Under the pieces are notes generated by a model. It made no database searches, was not told the DNA's origin, and saw only the letters and a program-made list of their open reading frames with translations. Below, in pieces: positions 1 through 5,229 of a DNA stretch of 5,229 nucleotides (position 1 is the first letter of the stretch; every line of letters begins with the position of its first letter). The translations under genes were made by a program, and so were the position numbers. This stretch comes from Pseudomonadota bacterium (GTDB taxonomy: Bacteria > Pseudomonadota > Gammaproteobacteria > Burkholderiales > Gallionellaceae): positions 1 to 5,229 of the forward strand of contig JAJXWG010000139.1 in the NCBI GenBank assembly GCA_021781695.1. Reading direction: 5' to 3'.

Positions 1-996
1 GATATCCTGCCGGCGCAGCAGCGCGTCAGCGAAGACCAATGGTACCGGGGCACTGCGGATGCGGTGTTTCAGAATCTGGACATCATACGAGCATCCAAGT
101 GCGACTTTGTCGTGATTCTGGCAGGGGATCATATCTACAAGATGGACTACGGCAAACTGCTGGCATGCCATGTGGAAAAAAAGGCCGACATGACGGTGGC
201 CTGTCTTGAAGTGCCGGTCTCTGATGCGCGCGCCTTCGGCGTGATGGGGATCGGCGATGACGGACGCGTGCTCGAATTTGTCGAGAAGCCTGAGCATCCT
301 CCTTCCATCCCCGGTCATCCGGAGTTGTCATTAGCCAGCATGGGCATTTATGTGTTCAATACGAGGTTTCTGATCGAGCAGCTGATCCGCGATGCGGACA
401 GCCCCAAGTCCAGCCACGATTTCGGCAAGGACCTGATTCCGCACATGGTGGCCAATTATCGTGTGTTTGCGCAAAGCTTCGATGAGAGCTGCGTGGGCAT
501 GGGTGCCGACAAGAAGCCTTACTGGCGTGATGTGGGCACCATCGACTCATACTGGGAAGCGAGCATGGAAATGACCAAGGTGATTCCCGATCTGAACATG
601 TATGACCAGGAGTGGCCGATCTGGACCTATCAGGAACAGTTGCCGCCAGCCAAGTTCGTGTTCGATGAACCTGAGCGCCGCGGTATGGCGATAGACTCTC
701 TGGTGTCTGGCGGCTGCATTGTCAGCGGCTCGACGGTGAAACGCTCGCTGCTCTTTTCCGATGTGCGCGTCAACAGTTATTCCTATATAGAGGATTCTGT
801 GTTGCTGCCCAAAGTGGATATCGGACGCCATGTCACCTTGAGGCGGGTGATCGTGGACAAGGATTGCAGGATTCCTGACGGTCTGGAGGTCGGTCTCGAT
901 GCGGAGAAGGATCGCAAGCATTTTCATGTCAGCCCAAACGGCATTACGCTTATCACCTCAGAGATGCTGGGACAGACAGGGCACCGCATCCGCTAA
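1..996 (+). CDS. glgC: ADP-glucose pyrophosphorylase (glucose-1-phosphate adenylyltransferase), 5' end cut by window
   Basis: This cytoplasmic enzyme makes ADP-glucose from ATP and glucose-1-phosphate, the committed step of bacterial glycogen synthesis. The frame is open from base 1, giving 331 residues before TAA. Counted from the window start, it shows WYRGTADA at 14-21, GDHIYKMDY at 42-50, FVEKP at 93-97 and PYWRDVGT at 173-180. These align with the E. coli enzyme at a constant offset of 99: Y15, D43, K96 and D177 match Y114 (nucleotide site), D142 (catalysis), K195 (glucose-1-phosphate) and D276. About 99 N-terminal residues, with the GGxGxRL nucleotide loop and the main allosteric lysine, therefore lie outside the window, and the full protein would be about 430 residues, normal for the family. 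The last ~130 residues form the left-handed beta-helix domain (SLVSGGCIVSGS, SVLLPKVDIG). There is no frameshift, so the gene is truncated only by the window. The GH57 gene follows after 15 bases, probably in the same operon. Confidence 0.97.
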   Translation, partial: DILPAQQRVSEDQWYRGTADAVFQNLDIIRASKCDFVVILAGDHIYKMDYGKLLACHVEKKADMTVACLEVPVSDARAFGVMGIGDDGRVLEFVEKPEHPPSIPGHPELSLASMGIYVFNTRFLIEQLIRDADSPKSSHDFGKDLIPHMVANYRVFAQSFDESCVGMGADKKPYWRDVGTIDSYWEASMEMTKVIPDLNMYDQEWPIWTYQEQLPPAKFVFDEPERRGMAIDSLVSGGCIVSGSTVKRSLLFSDVRVNSYSYIEDSVLLPKVDIGRHVTLRRVIVDKDCRIPDGLEVGLDAEKDRKHFHVSPNGITLITSEMLGQTGHRIR

Positions 997-1011
997 GCAG
1001 GCGGGCTCATT

Positions 1012-2727
1012 ATGAAAAAGTCTCTCGATCTGGTTTTTCTCTGGCACATGCATCAGCCGGATTATCGCGATTATTCCAGCGGCGATTTCGTGCTGCCGTG
1101 GGTCTATCTGCACGCCATCAAGGATTACACCGACATGGCCTATCATCTGGAGCGGCACCCCAAGGTGCGCGCGGTGATCAATTTCGTTCCCATACTGCTT
1201 GACCAGATCGAGGATTATGCGGATCAGTTTGCAAGCGGCGTTCTGCGCGATCCGTTGTTGCGCCTCTTGGTGCACGAAAATACCGACGCGTTTACCCTTG
1301 CCCAGCGGCGCCTGACGCTGGATTCCTGTTTCCGCAGCAGCCACACGAAAATGATCGCGCCCTATCCGGCATACAAGCGCCTGTGGGATCTGTTCCAGCA
1401 GCTGGAAGCGGACGGGGAAATCGGATTGTCCTATCTGTCCGGACAATACATGAGCGATCTTCTGACCTGGTACCATCTGGCATGGTGCGGGGAAAGCGTG
1501 CGCCGCGAGCACGAGCTGGTTGCGACCCTGATGACCAAGGCCATGAATTTCAGCTATGCAGACCGCAAGGCGCTGTTTGATCTGATCGGCGCATTGACCC
1601 GCGATATTATTCCGCGCTACCGCAAGTTGTCGGATGCGGGCCAGATCGAGATTTCCGCGACCCCTCACTATCATCCTCTGGCACCGCTTTTGATCGATTT
1701 TGACAGCGCAAAGGATGCGATGCCCGACGCGCCTTTGCCCAAGGCGCCGCATTATCCCAAGGGCAGGTTGCGTGTTTCCAAACATATACAACTGGCAAAA
1801 GAGAGTCACAAGGCTCGTTTCGGCACGGAGCCCCGTGGCATGTGGCCTGCCGAGGGTTCGATTTCGGTAGAAACGCTCCAAGTGCTGGCCGAGGAAGGTT
1901 GCGGCTGGGCGGCCAGCGGTGAAGGGGTTCTGGTCAACAGCCTGCGCCGTTCCAGTCTGCCCGTTCCCGAGCGCGGCAAGTATCTGTATCGACCTTACCT
2001 CTTGGAGCAGGGGGCTGACGGCTTGATGTGCTTTTTCCGCGATGATCATTTGTCAGACTTGATCGGTTTTGAATATTCGCGCTGGCATGGCAAGGATGCC
2101 GCCATCCATTTCATCGACCAATTGGAAACCATCATGCTGCACGCAGAGGAGGCAGAGACGCCTGTGGTCAGCGTGATTCTGGATGGCGAAAATGCCTGGG
2201 AATATTATCCTTACAACGGATTTTATTTCCTCGATGAATTGTATGGCAGGCTGGAGGTGCACCCAGATATCCATACCGGCACATACGGCGATTTCATAGA
2301 GCCCGATCCGAAACGTCCTGATCGCGCAGCCCCGGCCAGCCTGCCTACGATCGCGGCCGGCAGCTGGGTTTACGGCAATTTTTCGACCTGGATAGGTTGC
2401 GAAGACAAGAATCGCGCCTGGGATTTGCTCTGTGCGGCCAAGCATAGTTTTGACATGGTGATGTCCGGCAAGCGGTTAAATGCTGCAGAACAGAAAGCCG
2501 CGGACAGGCAGCTCTGCTCCTGCGAGAGTTCGGACTGGTTCTGGTGGTTTGGCGATTACAATCCCGCAAATTCTGTGGCCAGTTTTGATCGCTTGTATCG
2601 GCATAACCTGACCGAGCTTTATCGGCTGCTCAAGCTTGCCCCGCCTGCCAGCCTGTCTGAGCCAGTCAGTCTCGGCAGCCTGGGCGAGACGGAAGCGGAT
2701 GGCGCGATGCGTCGCGCCACAGAGTAG
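1012..2727 (+). CDS. Glycoside hydrolase family 57 protein (COG1449 alpha-amylase-like)
   Basis: Probable cytoplasmic alpha-glucan-acting enzyme of family GH57, 571 residues, with no signal peptide visible. The N-terminal barrel carries the family signatures in order: HMHQP at 12-16, TPHYHPLAPL at 217-226, GMWPAEGSIS at 276-285, FFRDDHLSDLIGF at 341-353 and ILDGENAWEYYP at 389-400. By analogy with characterised GH57 retaining enzymes, E281 is the likely nucleophile and D391 the likely acid/base. The C-terminal part has WVYGNFSTWIG and SSDWFWWFGD (506-515), typical of COG1449 proteins. Both catalytic residues are present, so it should be active. ATG 1012 is preceded by only a weak Shine-Dalgarno (AGG at 999-1001), consistent with translation following from glgC; malQ starts 5 bases after its stop. 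The glycogen context suggests action on glycogen or maltodextrin. Whether it hydrolyses, transfers or debranches cannot be told from sequence. It does not look like the GH57 branching-enzyme group (DUF1957 type). Confidence 0.92.
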   Translation: MKKSLDLVFLWHMHQPDYRDYSSGDFVLPWVYLHAIKDYTDMAYHLERHPKVRAVINFVPILLDQIEDYADQFASGVLRDPLLRLLVHENTDAFTLAQRRLTLDSCFRSSHTKMIAPYPAYKRLWDLFQQLEADGEIGLSYLSGQYMSDLLTWYHLAWCGESVRREHELVATLMTKAMNFSYADRKALFDLIGALTRDIIPRYRKLSDAGQIEISATPHYHPLAPLLIDFDSAKDAMPDAPLPKAPHYPKGRLRVSKHIQLAKESHKARFGTEPRGMWPAEGSISVETLQVLAEEGCGWAASGEGVLVNSLRRSSLPVPERGKYLYRPYLLEQGADGLMCFFRDDHLSDLIGFEYSRWHGKDAAIHFIDQLETIMLHAEEAETPVVSVILDGENAWEYYPYNGFYFLDELYGRLEVHPDIHTGTYGDFIEPDPKRPDRAAPASLPTIAAGSWVYGNFSTWIGCEDKNRAWDLLCAAKHSFDMVMSGKRLNAAEQKAADRQLCSCESSDWFWWFGDYNPANSVASFDRLYRHNLTELYRLLKLAPPASLSEPVSLGSLGETEADGAMRRATE

Positions 2728-2732
2728 TTGCG

Positions 2733-4220
2733 ATGATAAAAAATCGTGCCAGCGGCATCCTGTTGCACCCGACTTCCTTGCCCGGTCTTTTCGGCGCCGG
2801 GGACCTGGGTGCGAATGCGTATCTTTTCATAGACTGGCTGCTGGGCGCAGGGCAGACCTACTGGCAGGTTCTGCCATTGGGCGAGATCGGCCCGGGCAAT
2901 TCTCCCTACATGAGCAGCTCAGCCTTTGCCGGCAACGTGCTGCTGATCGATCTTTGCGAACTTTCTCATCTGGGCTGGCTTGAGCCGGATGATCTTCAAC
3001 CGCATCCTGGGTTTCGTCAGGACAGGGTGGATTTTTCACTGCAGGGGCCGTTCAGGCTGGAGCGATTGCGTCGTGCGGCAAAATGCTTTTTTTCATCTGC
3101 CGATGATGCCATGCAAAACGCGTATACCGAATTCTGTCTGACCGAAGGCGATTGGCTGGACGACTATGCACGCTTCATGACGATCGCCGAGCAGCAGGAC
3201 TGGCGCAACTGGAATCTGTGGCCGGCAGCACTTGCGAACAGGGAGATGCAGGCCTTGCTGTTTTTCGAGGAGATCAACAGCGAGAAAATCAATTTCTGGA
3301 AATTCTGCCAGTGGTGCTTTGCCAGGCAGTGGTTGCAGCTAAAAAAATATGCCAATGAACGCGGTATCAAGCTGATCGGGGACGTGCCCATCTTCGTGGC
3401 TTACCAGAGCGCCGATGTATGGGCGCACCGCGAGCTCTTCGAGCTGGACGATTCTGGCTCTCCTTATGTTGTCGCAGGTGTCCCGCCGGATTATTTCAGC
3501 GAGACGGGGCAGTTGTGGGGCAATCCGCTGTATCGCTGGGATGTGCATGAAAAAACGGGATATGCCTGGTGGATAAAACGTATGGGTCATGCGCTGGAAG
3601 ATTTTGATCAGGTGCGCATCGATCACTTCCGGGGCTTTGCGGGATATTGGGAAGTGCCTGCAAATGAGACGACCGCCATCAACGGCAGGTGGGTGCCGGG
3701 GCCGGGCGCCGGACTTTTCGAGGCATTCGAAAAGGCGTTTCCGGAATTGCCCATCATCGCCGAAGACCTGGGCGTGATCACGCCTGACGTGATCGAGCTT
3801 CGCGACCGGTTTTCACTGCCCGGGATGCGCATACTGCAATTTGCATTTGCAGAAGACGATTCGAATTATTTCCTGCCGCACAATTATGTCGTTAACACGA
3901 TAGCCTATACCGGCACGCACGACAACGACACGATGGTGGGTTGGTGGAACTCGGCTTCCGATCATGTGAAACGCTTTGTTCGGCAATACATGGGGCACGA
4001 GGATGTCGACGTGCCATGGGATATGATCGGGGCGCTTTCGGCTTCCATTGCCAATACGGTGATCTTCCCGATGCAGGACATACTTTGTCTGGGAAATGAA
4101 TATCGGATGAATTATCCGGGCAGCACTGACCACAACTGGGAGTGGCGCTTTGTCTGGGAGCAGGTGCAGCCGTGGCAGACGATAAGACTAGCGAAGATCA
4201 CCGCTGATAACCTGCGCTAA
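2733..4220 (+). CDS. malQ: 4-alpha-glucanotransferase (amylomaltase, GH77)
   Basis: This enzyme transfers alpha-1,4-glucan segments between maltooligosaccharides, releasing glucose and longer chains that phosphorylase or synthase can use; it acts in the cytoplasm. At 495 residues it is the compact Thermus-like type, not the roughly 700-residue E. coli MalQ with an extra N-terminal domain. Signatures in order are RASGILLHPTSLPG at 5-18, LGEIGPGNSPYMSSSAFAGN at 49-68, the active-site loop GVPPDYFSETGQLWGNPLY at 249-267, RIDHFRGF around D297 (nucleophile), IAEDLG with E344 (acid/base) and THDNDT with D397 (transition-state stabiliser). These three sit within four residues of D293, E340 and D395 of the Thermus enzyme, so the active site is intact. 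ATG 2733 gives the usual family N-terminus; GAG at 2722-2724, inside the end of the GH57 gene, may be the ribosome binding site. The 5-base gap implies co-transcription and probably translational coupling. A terminator hairpin follows directly. Confidence 0.97.
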   Translation: MIKNRASGILLHPTSLPGLFGAGDLGANAYLFIDWLLGAGQTYWQVLPLGEIGPGNSPYMSSSAFAGNVLLIDLCELSHLGWLEPDDLQPHPGFRQDRVDFSLQGPFRLERLRRAAKCFFSSADDAMQNAYTEFCLTEGDWLDDYARFMTIAEQQDWRNWNLWPAALANREMQALLFFEEINSEKINFWKFCQWCFARQWLQLKKYANERGIKLIGDVPIFVAYQSADVWAHRELFELDDSGSPYVVAGVPPDYFSETGQLWGNPLYRWDVHEKTGYAWWIKRMGHALEDFDQVRIDHFRGFAGYWEVPANETTAINGRWVPGPGAGLFEAFEKAFPELPIIAEDLGVITPDVIELRDRFSLPGMRILQFAFAEDDSNYFLPHNYVVNTIAYTGTHDNDTMVGWWNSASDHVKRFVRQYMGHEDVDVPWDMIGALSASIANTVIFPMQDILCLGNEYRMNYPGSTDHNWEWRFVWEQVQPWQTIRLAKITADNLR

Positions 4221-4226
4221 TCTCGG

Positions 4227-4260
4227 ATGCGCCAGCCGTAAGGCTGGCGCGTTGTAATTT
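4227..4260 (+). terminator. Intrinsic terminator after malQ, between convergent genes
   Basis: A perfect 9-bp GC-rich stem (GCGCCAGCC at 4229-4237 with GGCTGGCGC at 4242-4250) closes a GTAA loop, a GNRA-type tetraloop in the + strand RNA. A T-G and an A-T pair can extend the stem to 4227-4252. A loose T-rich stretch (4252-4260) follows, and six more Ts come at 4266-4271 inside the 3' end of the HU gene. It lies 8 bases after the malQ stop, so it should end the glycogen operon transcript. On the - strand no T-run follows the stem, so termination of HU there is less certain. Confidence 0.8.
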
Positions 4261-4546
4261 ACTTCTTTTTTGCGCCGTTGACGGCAGCCTTCAATGTTGC
4301 GCCTGGCTTGAATGCGGGCGTCTTGGAAGCCTTGATTTTCAGCTCTGCACCTGTTTTTGGGTTGCGGCCGACTCGGGCTGCGCGTTTGCGCACTTCAAAG
4401 GTACCGAAACCCACGAGAGCGATGCTCTCCCCTTTAGCCAGCGTTGCACCGATGACTTCAATCAGCGCAGCAATATTGTTTTCTGCGGCGACTTTTGTGC
4501 TACCGGTTTTAGTGGCCAAAGCATCAATCAATTCTTTTCTGTTCAT
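4259..4546 (-). CDS. hupB: HU family nucleoid DNA-binding protein
   Basis: HU is a small, basic, dimeric protein that bends and compacts DNA and helps replication, recombination and transcription. The 95-residue product has the whole fold: N-terminal helices beginning MNRKELIDALATKTG, the ALVGFGTF turn at 43-50, and the beta-arm with GRNPKTG at 60-66, in which P63 is the proline that intercalates between base pairs. It ends in a short lysine tail (GAKKK) beyond the usual ~90 residues. The frame is open upstream to 4603, but ATG 4546 is chosen because HU proteins begin exactly there and GGAG lies 8 bases upstream. It converges on malQ, their stops being 38 bases apart, and is divergent from the DUF455 gene. 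HU rather than IHF is preferred from the overall match to HU. Which HU paralogue it is (hupA or hupB naming) cannot be settled here. Confidence 0.96.
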   Translation of the reverse strand: MNRKELIDALATKTGSTKVAAENNIAALIEVIGATLAKGESIALVGFGTFEVRKRAARVGRNPKTGAELKIKASKTPAFKPGATLKAAVNGAKKK

Positions 4547-4554
4547 GTGTCTCT

Positions 4555-4558
4555 CTCC
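4555..4558 (-). promoter_or_regulatory. Shine-Dalgarno of the HU gene (decides the start)
   Basis: Read on the - strand, GGAG, followed by further GA repeats, lies 8 bases before ATG 4546. This is near-ideal spacing for a strongly translated gene. It selects the 95-residue HU form over a 114-residue form that could start at 4603. Confidence 0.85.
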
Positions 4559-4603
4559 GTGATTAGCATCGTGAAATAAATGGCTGCGCGTTACAGCGAA
4601 CAA

Positions 4604-4632
4604 AGTCTAACACTCAACTGCAACAAACTGAA
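4604..4632 (-). promoter_or_regulatory. Candidate proximal promoter of the HU gene
   Basis: On the - strand, TTCAGT (4632-4627) and TAGACT (4609-4604) are separated by exactly 17 bases, and TG sits one base before the -10 box (TGTTAGACT), an extended -10 arrangement. The -35 matches consensus at 3 of 6 positions and the -10 at 4 of 6. Transcription would start near 4597, leaving a leader of about 50 bases. This comes from inspection only; other weak boxes exist nearby. Confidence 0.4.
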
Positions 4633-4677
4633 TAGCCCAAGCGAGAATATCTTGAATTTTTTCTGCTCGGCGTTGAG

Positions 4678-4704
4678 TTTATACCGAAAACCGTCACCGT
4701 CCAA
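4678..4704 (-). promoter_or_regulatory. Candidate distal promoter of the HU gene
   Basis: On the - strand, a good -10 box TATAAA (4683-4678) is preceded by TTGGAC (4704-4699) with a 15-base spacer, shorter than the usual 17. It would give a leader of about 125 bases. Several promoters per HU gene are known in E. coli hupB, so a tandem arrangement is plausible but unproven here. Confidence 0.3.
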
Positions 4705-4729
4705 GATAAGGCATGAAAATATTTTGACA

Positions 4730-4753
4730 GGCCCGCCATCTGCATGGCGAGCC
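4730..4753. repeat. Interrupted palindrome, possible operator or hairpin
   Basis: GGC-C-CGCCAT (4730-4739) faces ATGGCG-A-GCC (4744-4753) around the loop CTGC. The arms are 10 bases with one central mismatch, and the inner 6 pairs are perfect. It begins directly after a TTGACA hexamer. No T-run follows on either strand, so a protein-binding site or RNA hairpin is more likely than a terminator. The regulator, if any, is unknown. Confidence 0.45.
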
Positions 4754-4772
4754 GGAGAAATTTTATAACGGT

Positions 4773-4919
4773 ATGATATTTATTGGAATTCCAGGAAAAT
4801 ATGCGGGACAGGTTCATGGGCTGTTGCTGATCGACTGCTTAATGCCGTACATTTATGCCACAGAGCTGCCGGATGGAGATATTCACGATCATGGGGAAGA
4901 ACGGAGTTTTTTTGGATAA
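4773..4919 (+). CDS. Doubtful 48-codon ORF upstream of the DUF455 gene
   Basis: An ATG at 4773 opens a frame of 48 codons ending in TAA (4917-4919), six bases before the DUF455 start and in the same frame. The product begins MIFIGIPGKYAGQV, has a short hydrophobic stretch (LLLIDCLMPYIYA) and ends in a charged, histidine-containing tail (DGDIHDHGEERSFFG). I recognise no family. No good ribosome binding site is present: GGAG at 4754-4757 is 15 bases away. ATA and several GGA codons are unlike the neighbouring genes. It could be a leader peptide, a decayed gene end or chance; chance is most likely. Confidence 0.15.
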   Translation: MIFIGIPGKYAGQVHGLLLIDCLMPYIYATELPDGDIHDHGEERSFFG

Positions 4920-4925
4920 GCGGGC

Positions 4926-5229
4926 ATGTTGAACGATCAGCCTGATGAATTGAGGCAGGCAGCGCTGTTCTGGCTTGCCGAGACGGATGCTGCGCGCAAG
5001 GCGGCAGGGGTGCGCAGCCTGAAGCAGACCTGGATGTCGGTGCTGGATGTCCATGCAAAGCTTGTCCCATCGCAGCTTATCCCTGGCCGCCCTGCAAGAC
5101 CCGGGTTGGTTTCACCCCGCGAGGTGAAACGCCGGTCGATGAACACGGTAGAGGGGCGTGCCGCGTTGATCCACGCGCTGGTGCACATCGAATTCAACGC
5201 GATCAATCTTGCGCTGGATGCGATCTGGC
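4926..5229 (+). CDS. DUF455 ferritin-like family protein, 3' end cut by window
   Basis: The first 101 residues of a DUF455 (Pfam PF04305) protein run off the window end. This family belongs to the ferritin-like helical bundle group, distantly related to the tRNA hydroxylase MiaE, and its reaction is not known to me. The family is recognised from PGRPARPGLVSPREVKRR (53-70) and the hallmark helix EGRAALIHALVHIEFNAINL (76-95), continuing ALDAIW. H87 and E89 in this helix are possible metal ligands by analogy with ferritin-like proteins; further ligands would lie past the window edge. ATG 4926 is the only ATG start possible, because an in-frame TAA stands at 4917-4919. GGA at 4914-4916 is a modest Shine-Dalgarno. 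It is divergent from the HU gene and has no evident link to the glycogen genes. Members are typically about 260-280 residues, so roughly 60 percent should be missing. Confidence 0.85.
   Translation, partial: MLNDQPDELRQAALFWLAETDAARKAAGVRSLKQTWMSVLDVHAKLVPSQLIPGRPARPGLVSPREVKRRSMNTVEGRAALIHALVHIEFNAINLALDAIW
5109..5130. repeat. Perfect 8-bp inverted repeat inside the DUF455 gene
   Basis: GTTTCACC (5109-5116) and GGTGAAAC (5123-5130) flank the six-base loop CCGCGA. It lies in the codons for the conserved VSPREVK segment, so protein constraint may explain it. As RNA it would be a stable hairpin about 185 bases after the start codon. Confidence 0.5.

Larger units (their letters stand above)
4547..4925. 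other. Divergent intergenic spacer between the HU and DUF455 genes
   Basis: These 379 bases separate two divergent genes and are visibly richer in A and T than the flanking genes. The HU side (4547-4704) carries the HU ribosome binding site and two candidate - strand promoters. The middle has an interrupted palindrome at 4730-4753, next to a TTGACA hexamer at 4724-4729 that has no -10 box at proper spacing. A perfect palindrome, TGGAATTCCA, lies at 4784-4793. The DUF455 side (4773-4919) contains only a doubtful small ORF and a run of seven Ts at 4907-4913. I found no convincing + strand promoter for DUF455; the best weak pair is TTGCTG at 4824-4829 with TACATT at 4848-4853. Confidence 0.6.

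Noticed and set aside
547..927. Open frame of 126 codons on the - strand opposite glgC.
   Set aside because: It is a shadow of the glgC frame, with no known domain and no promoter or ribosome binding site that I could see.
1..996. glgC as a possible pseudogene, because no start codon is seen.
   Set aside because: The frame is open from base 1, and the catalytic residues align at a constant offset to the E. coli enzyme, so only the window edge truncates it.
958..2049. Long open frame of 363 codons on the - strand opposite the GH57 gene.
   Set aside because: It lies antisense to a gene whose family motifs are unmistakable; its translation shows no recognisable domain, and long antisense frames are expected in GC-rich codon patterns.
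4278..4562. Open frame of 94 codons on the + strand across the HU gene.
   Set aside because: It is antisense to a clear HU protein; its alanine- and serine-rich translation is what the complement of HU codons would give.
4547..4603. N-terminal extension of HU by 19 residues from an ATG at 4603.
   Set aside because: HU proteins start at MNRKEL-type sequences, and the Shine-Dalgarno at 4555-4558 would lie inside the extended coding region.
4614..4817. Small - strand frame of 67 codons upstream of HU.
   Set aside because: It overlaps the candidate HU promoters and the palindromes, has no recognisable family, and uses codons unlike the real genes here.
4580..5206. Search for tRNA genes, CRISPR repeats, insertion sequence ends or attachment sites in the right-hand spacer and beyond.
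   Set aside because: I saw no cloverleaf-like CCA-ending structure, no regularly spaced direct repeats, and no terminal inverted repeats with a transposase.

Overview
The window is ordinary bacterial chromosome with moderately high GC, dense coding and no mobile or phage-like sequence. The HU protein and the glycogen enzymes look proteobacterial, most like Betaproteobacteria of the Gallionella/Nitrosomonas kind. That placement is inferred from remembered protein resemblance and was not tested by a search.

Left part (1-4220, + strand): three tightly packed genes form a glycogen/alpha-glucan unit. The first is the C-terminal three quarters of glgC (ADP-glucose pyrophosphorylase), cut by the window edge. 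After a 15-base gap comes a complete glycoside hydrolase family 57 gene of the COG1449 type. After a further 5 bases comes a complete malQ (4-alpha-glucanotransferase, GH77). The spacing and common strand suggest one operon. GlgC makes the ADP-glucose donor for glycogen synthesis. The GH57 enzyme probably cuts or remodels alpha-1,4-glucan, and MalQ disproportionates the resulting maltooligosaccharides. Glycogen synthase and branching enzyme are not in the window and may lie upstream. The unit ends at a strong hairpin (about 4229-4250).

Middle (4259-4546, - strand): a complete 95-residue HU-type nucleoid protein gene converges on malQ. Its start is at 4546, set by a good Shine-Dalgarno; the frame stays open further upstream but that part is not convincing as protein.

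Right part (4547-5229): a divergent spacer of 379 bases holds probable HU promoters on the - strand, two palindromes and a doubtful 48-codon ORF. It is followed by the first 101 codons of a DUF455 (ferritin-like) gene on the + strand, which runs off the window end.

I see no CRISPR array, RNA gene, insertion sequence or clearly new system. The points most worth checking are the substrate of the GH57 enzyme in the glycogen operon, the divergent spacer with its palindromes and small ORF, and the poorly characterised DUF455 gene.
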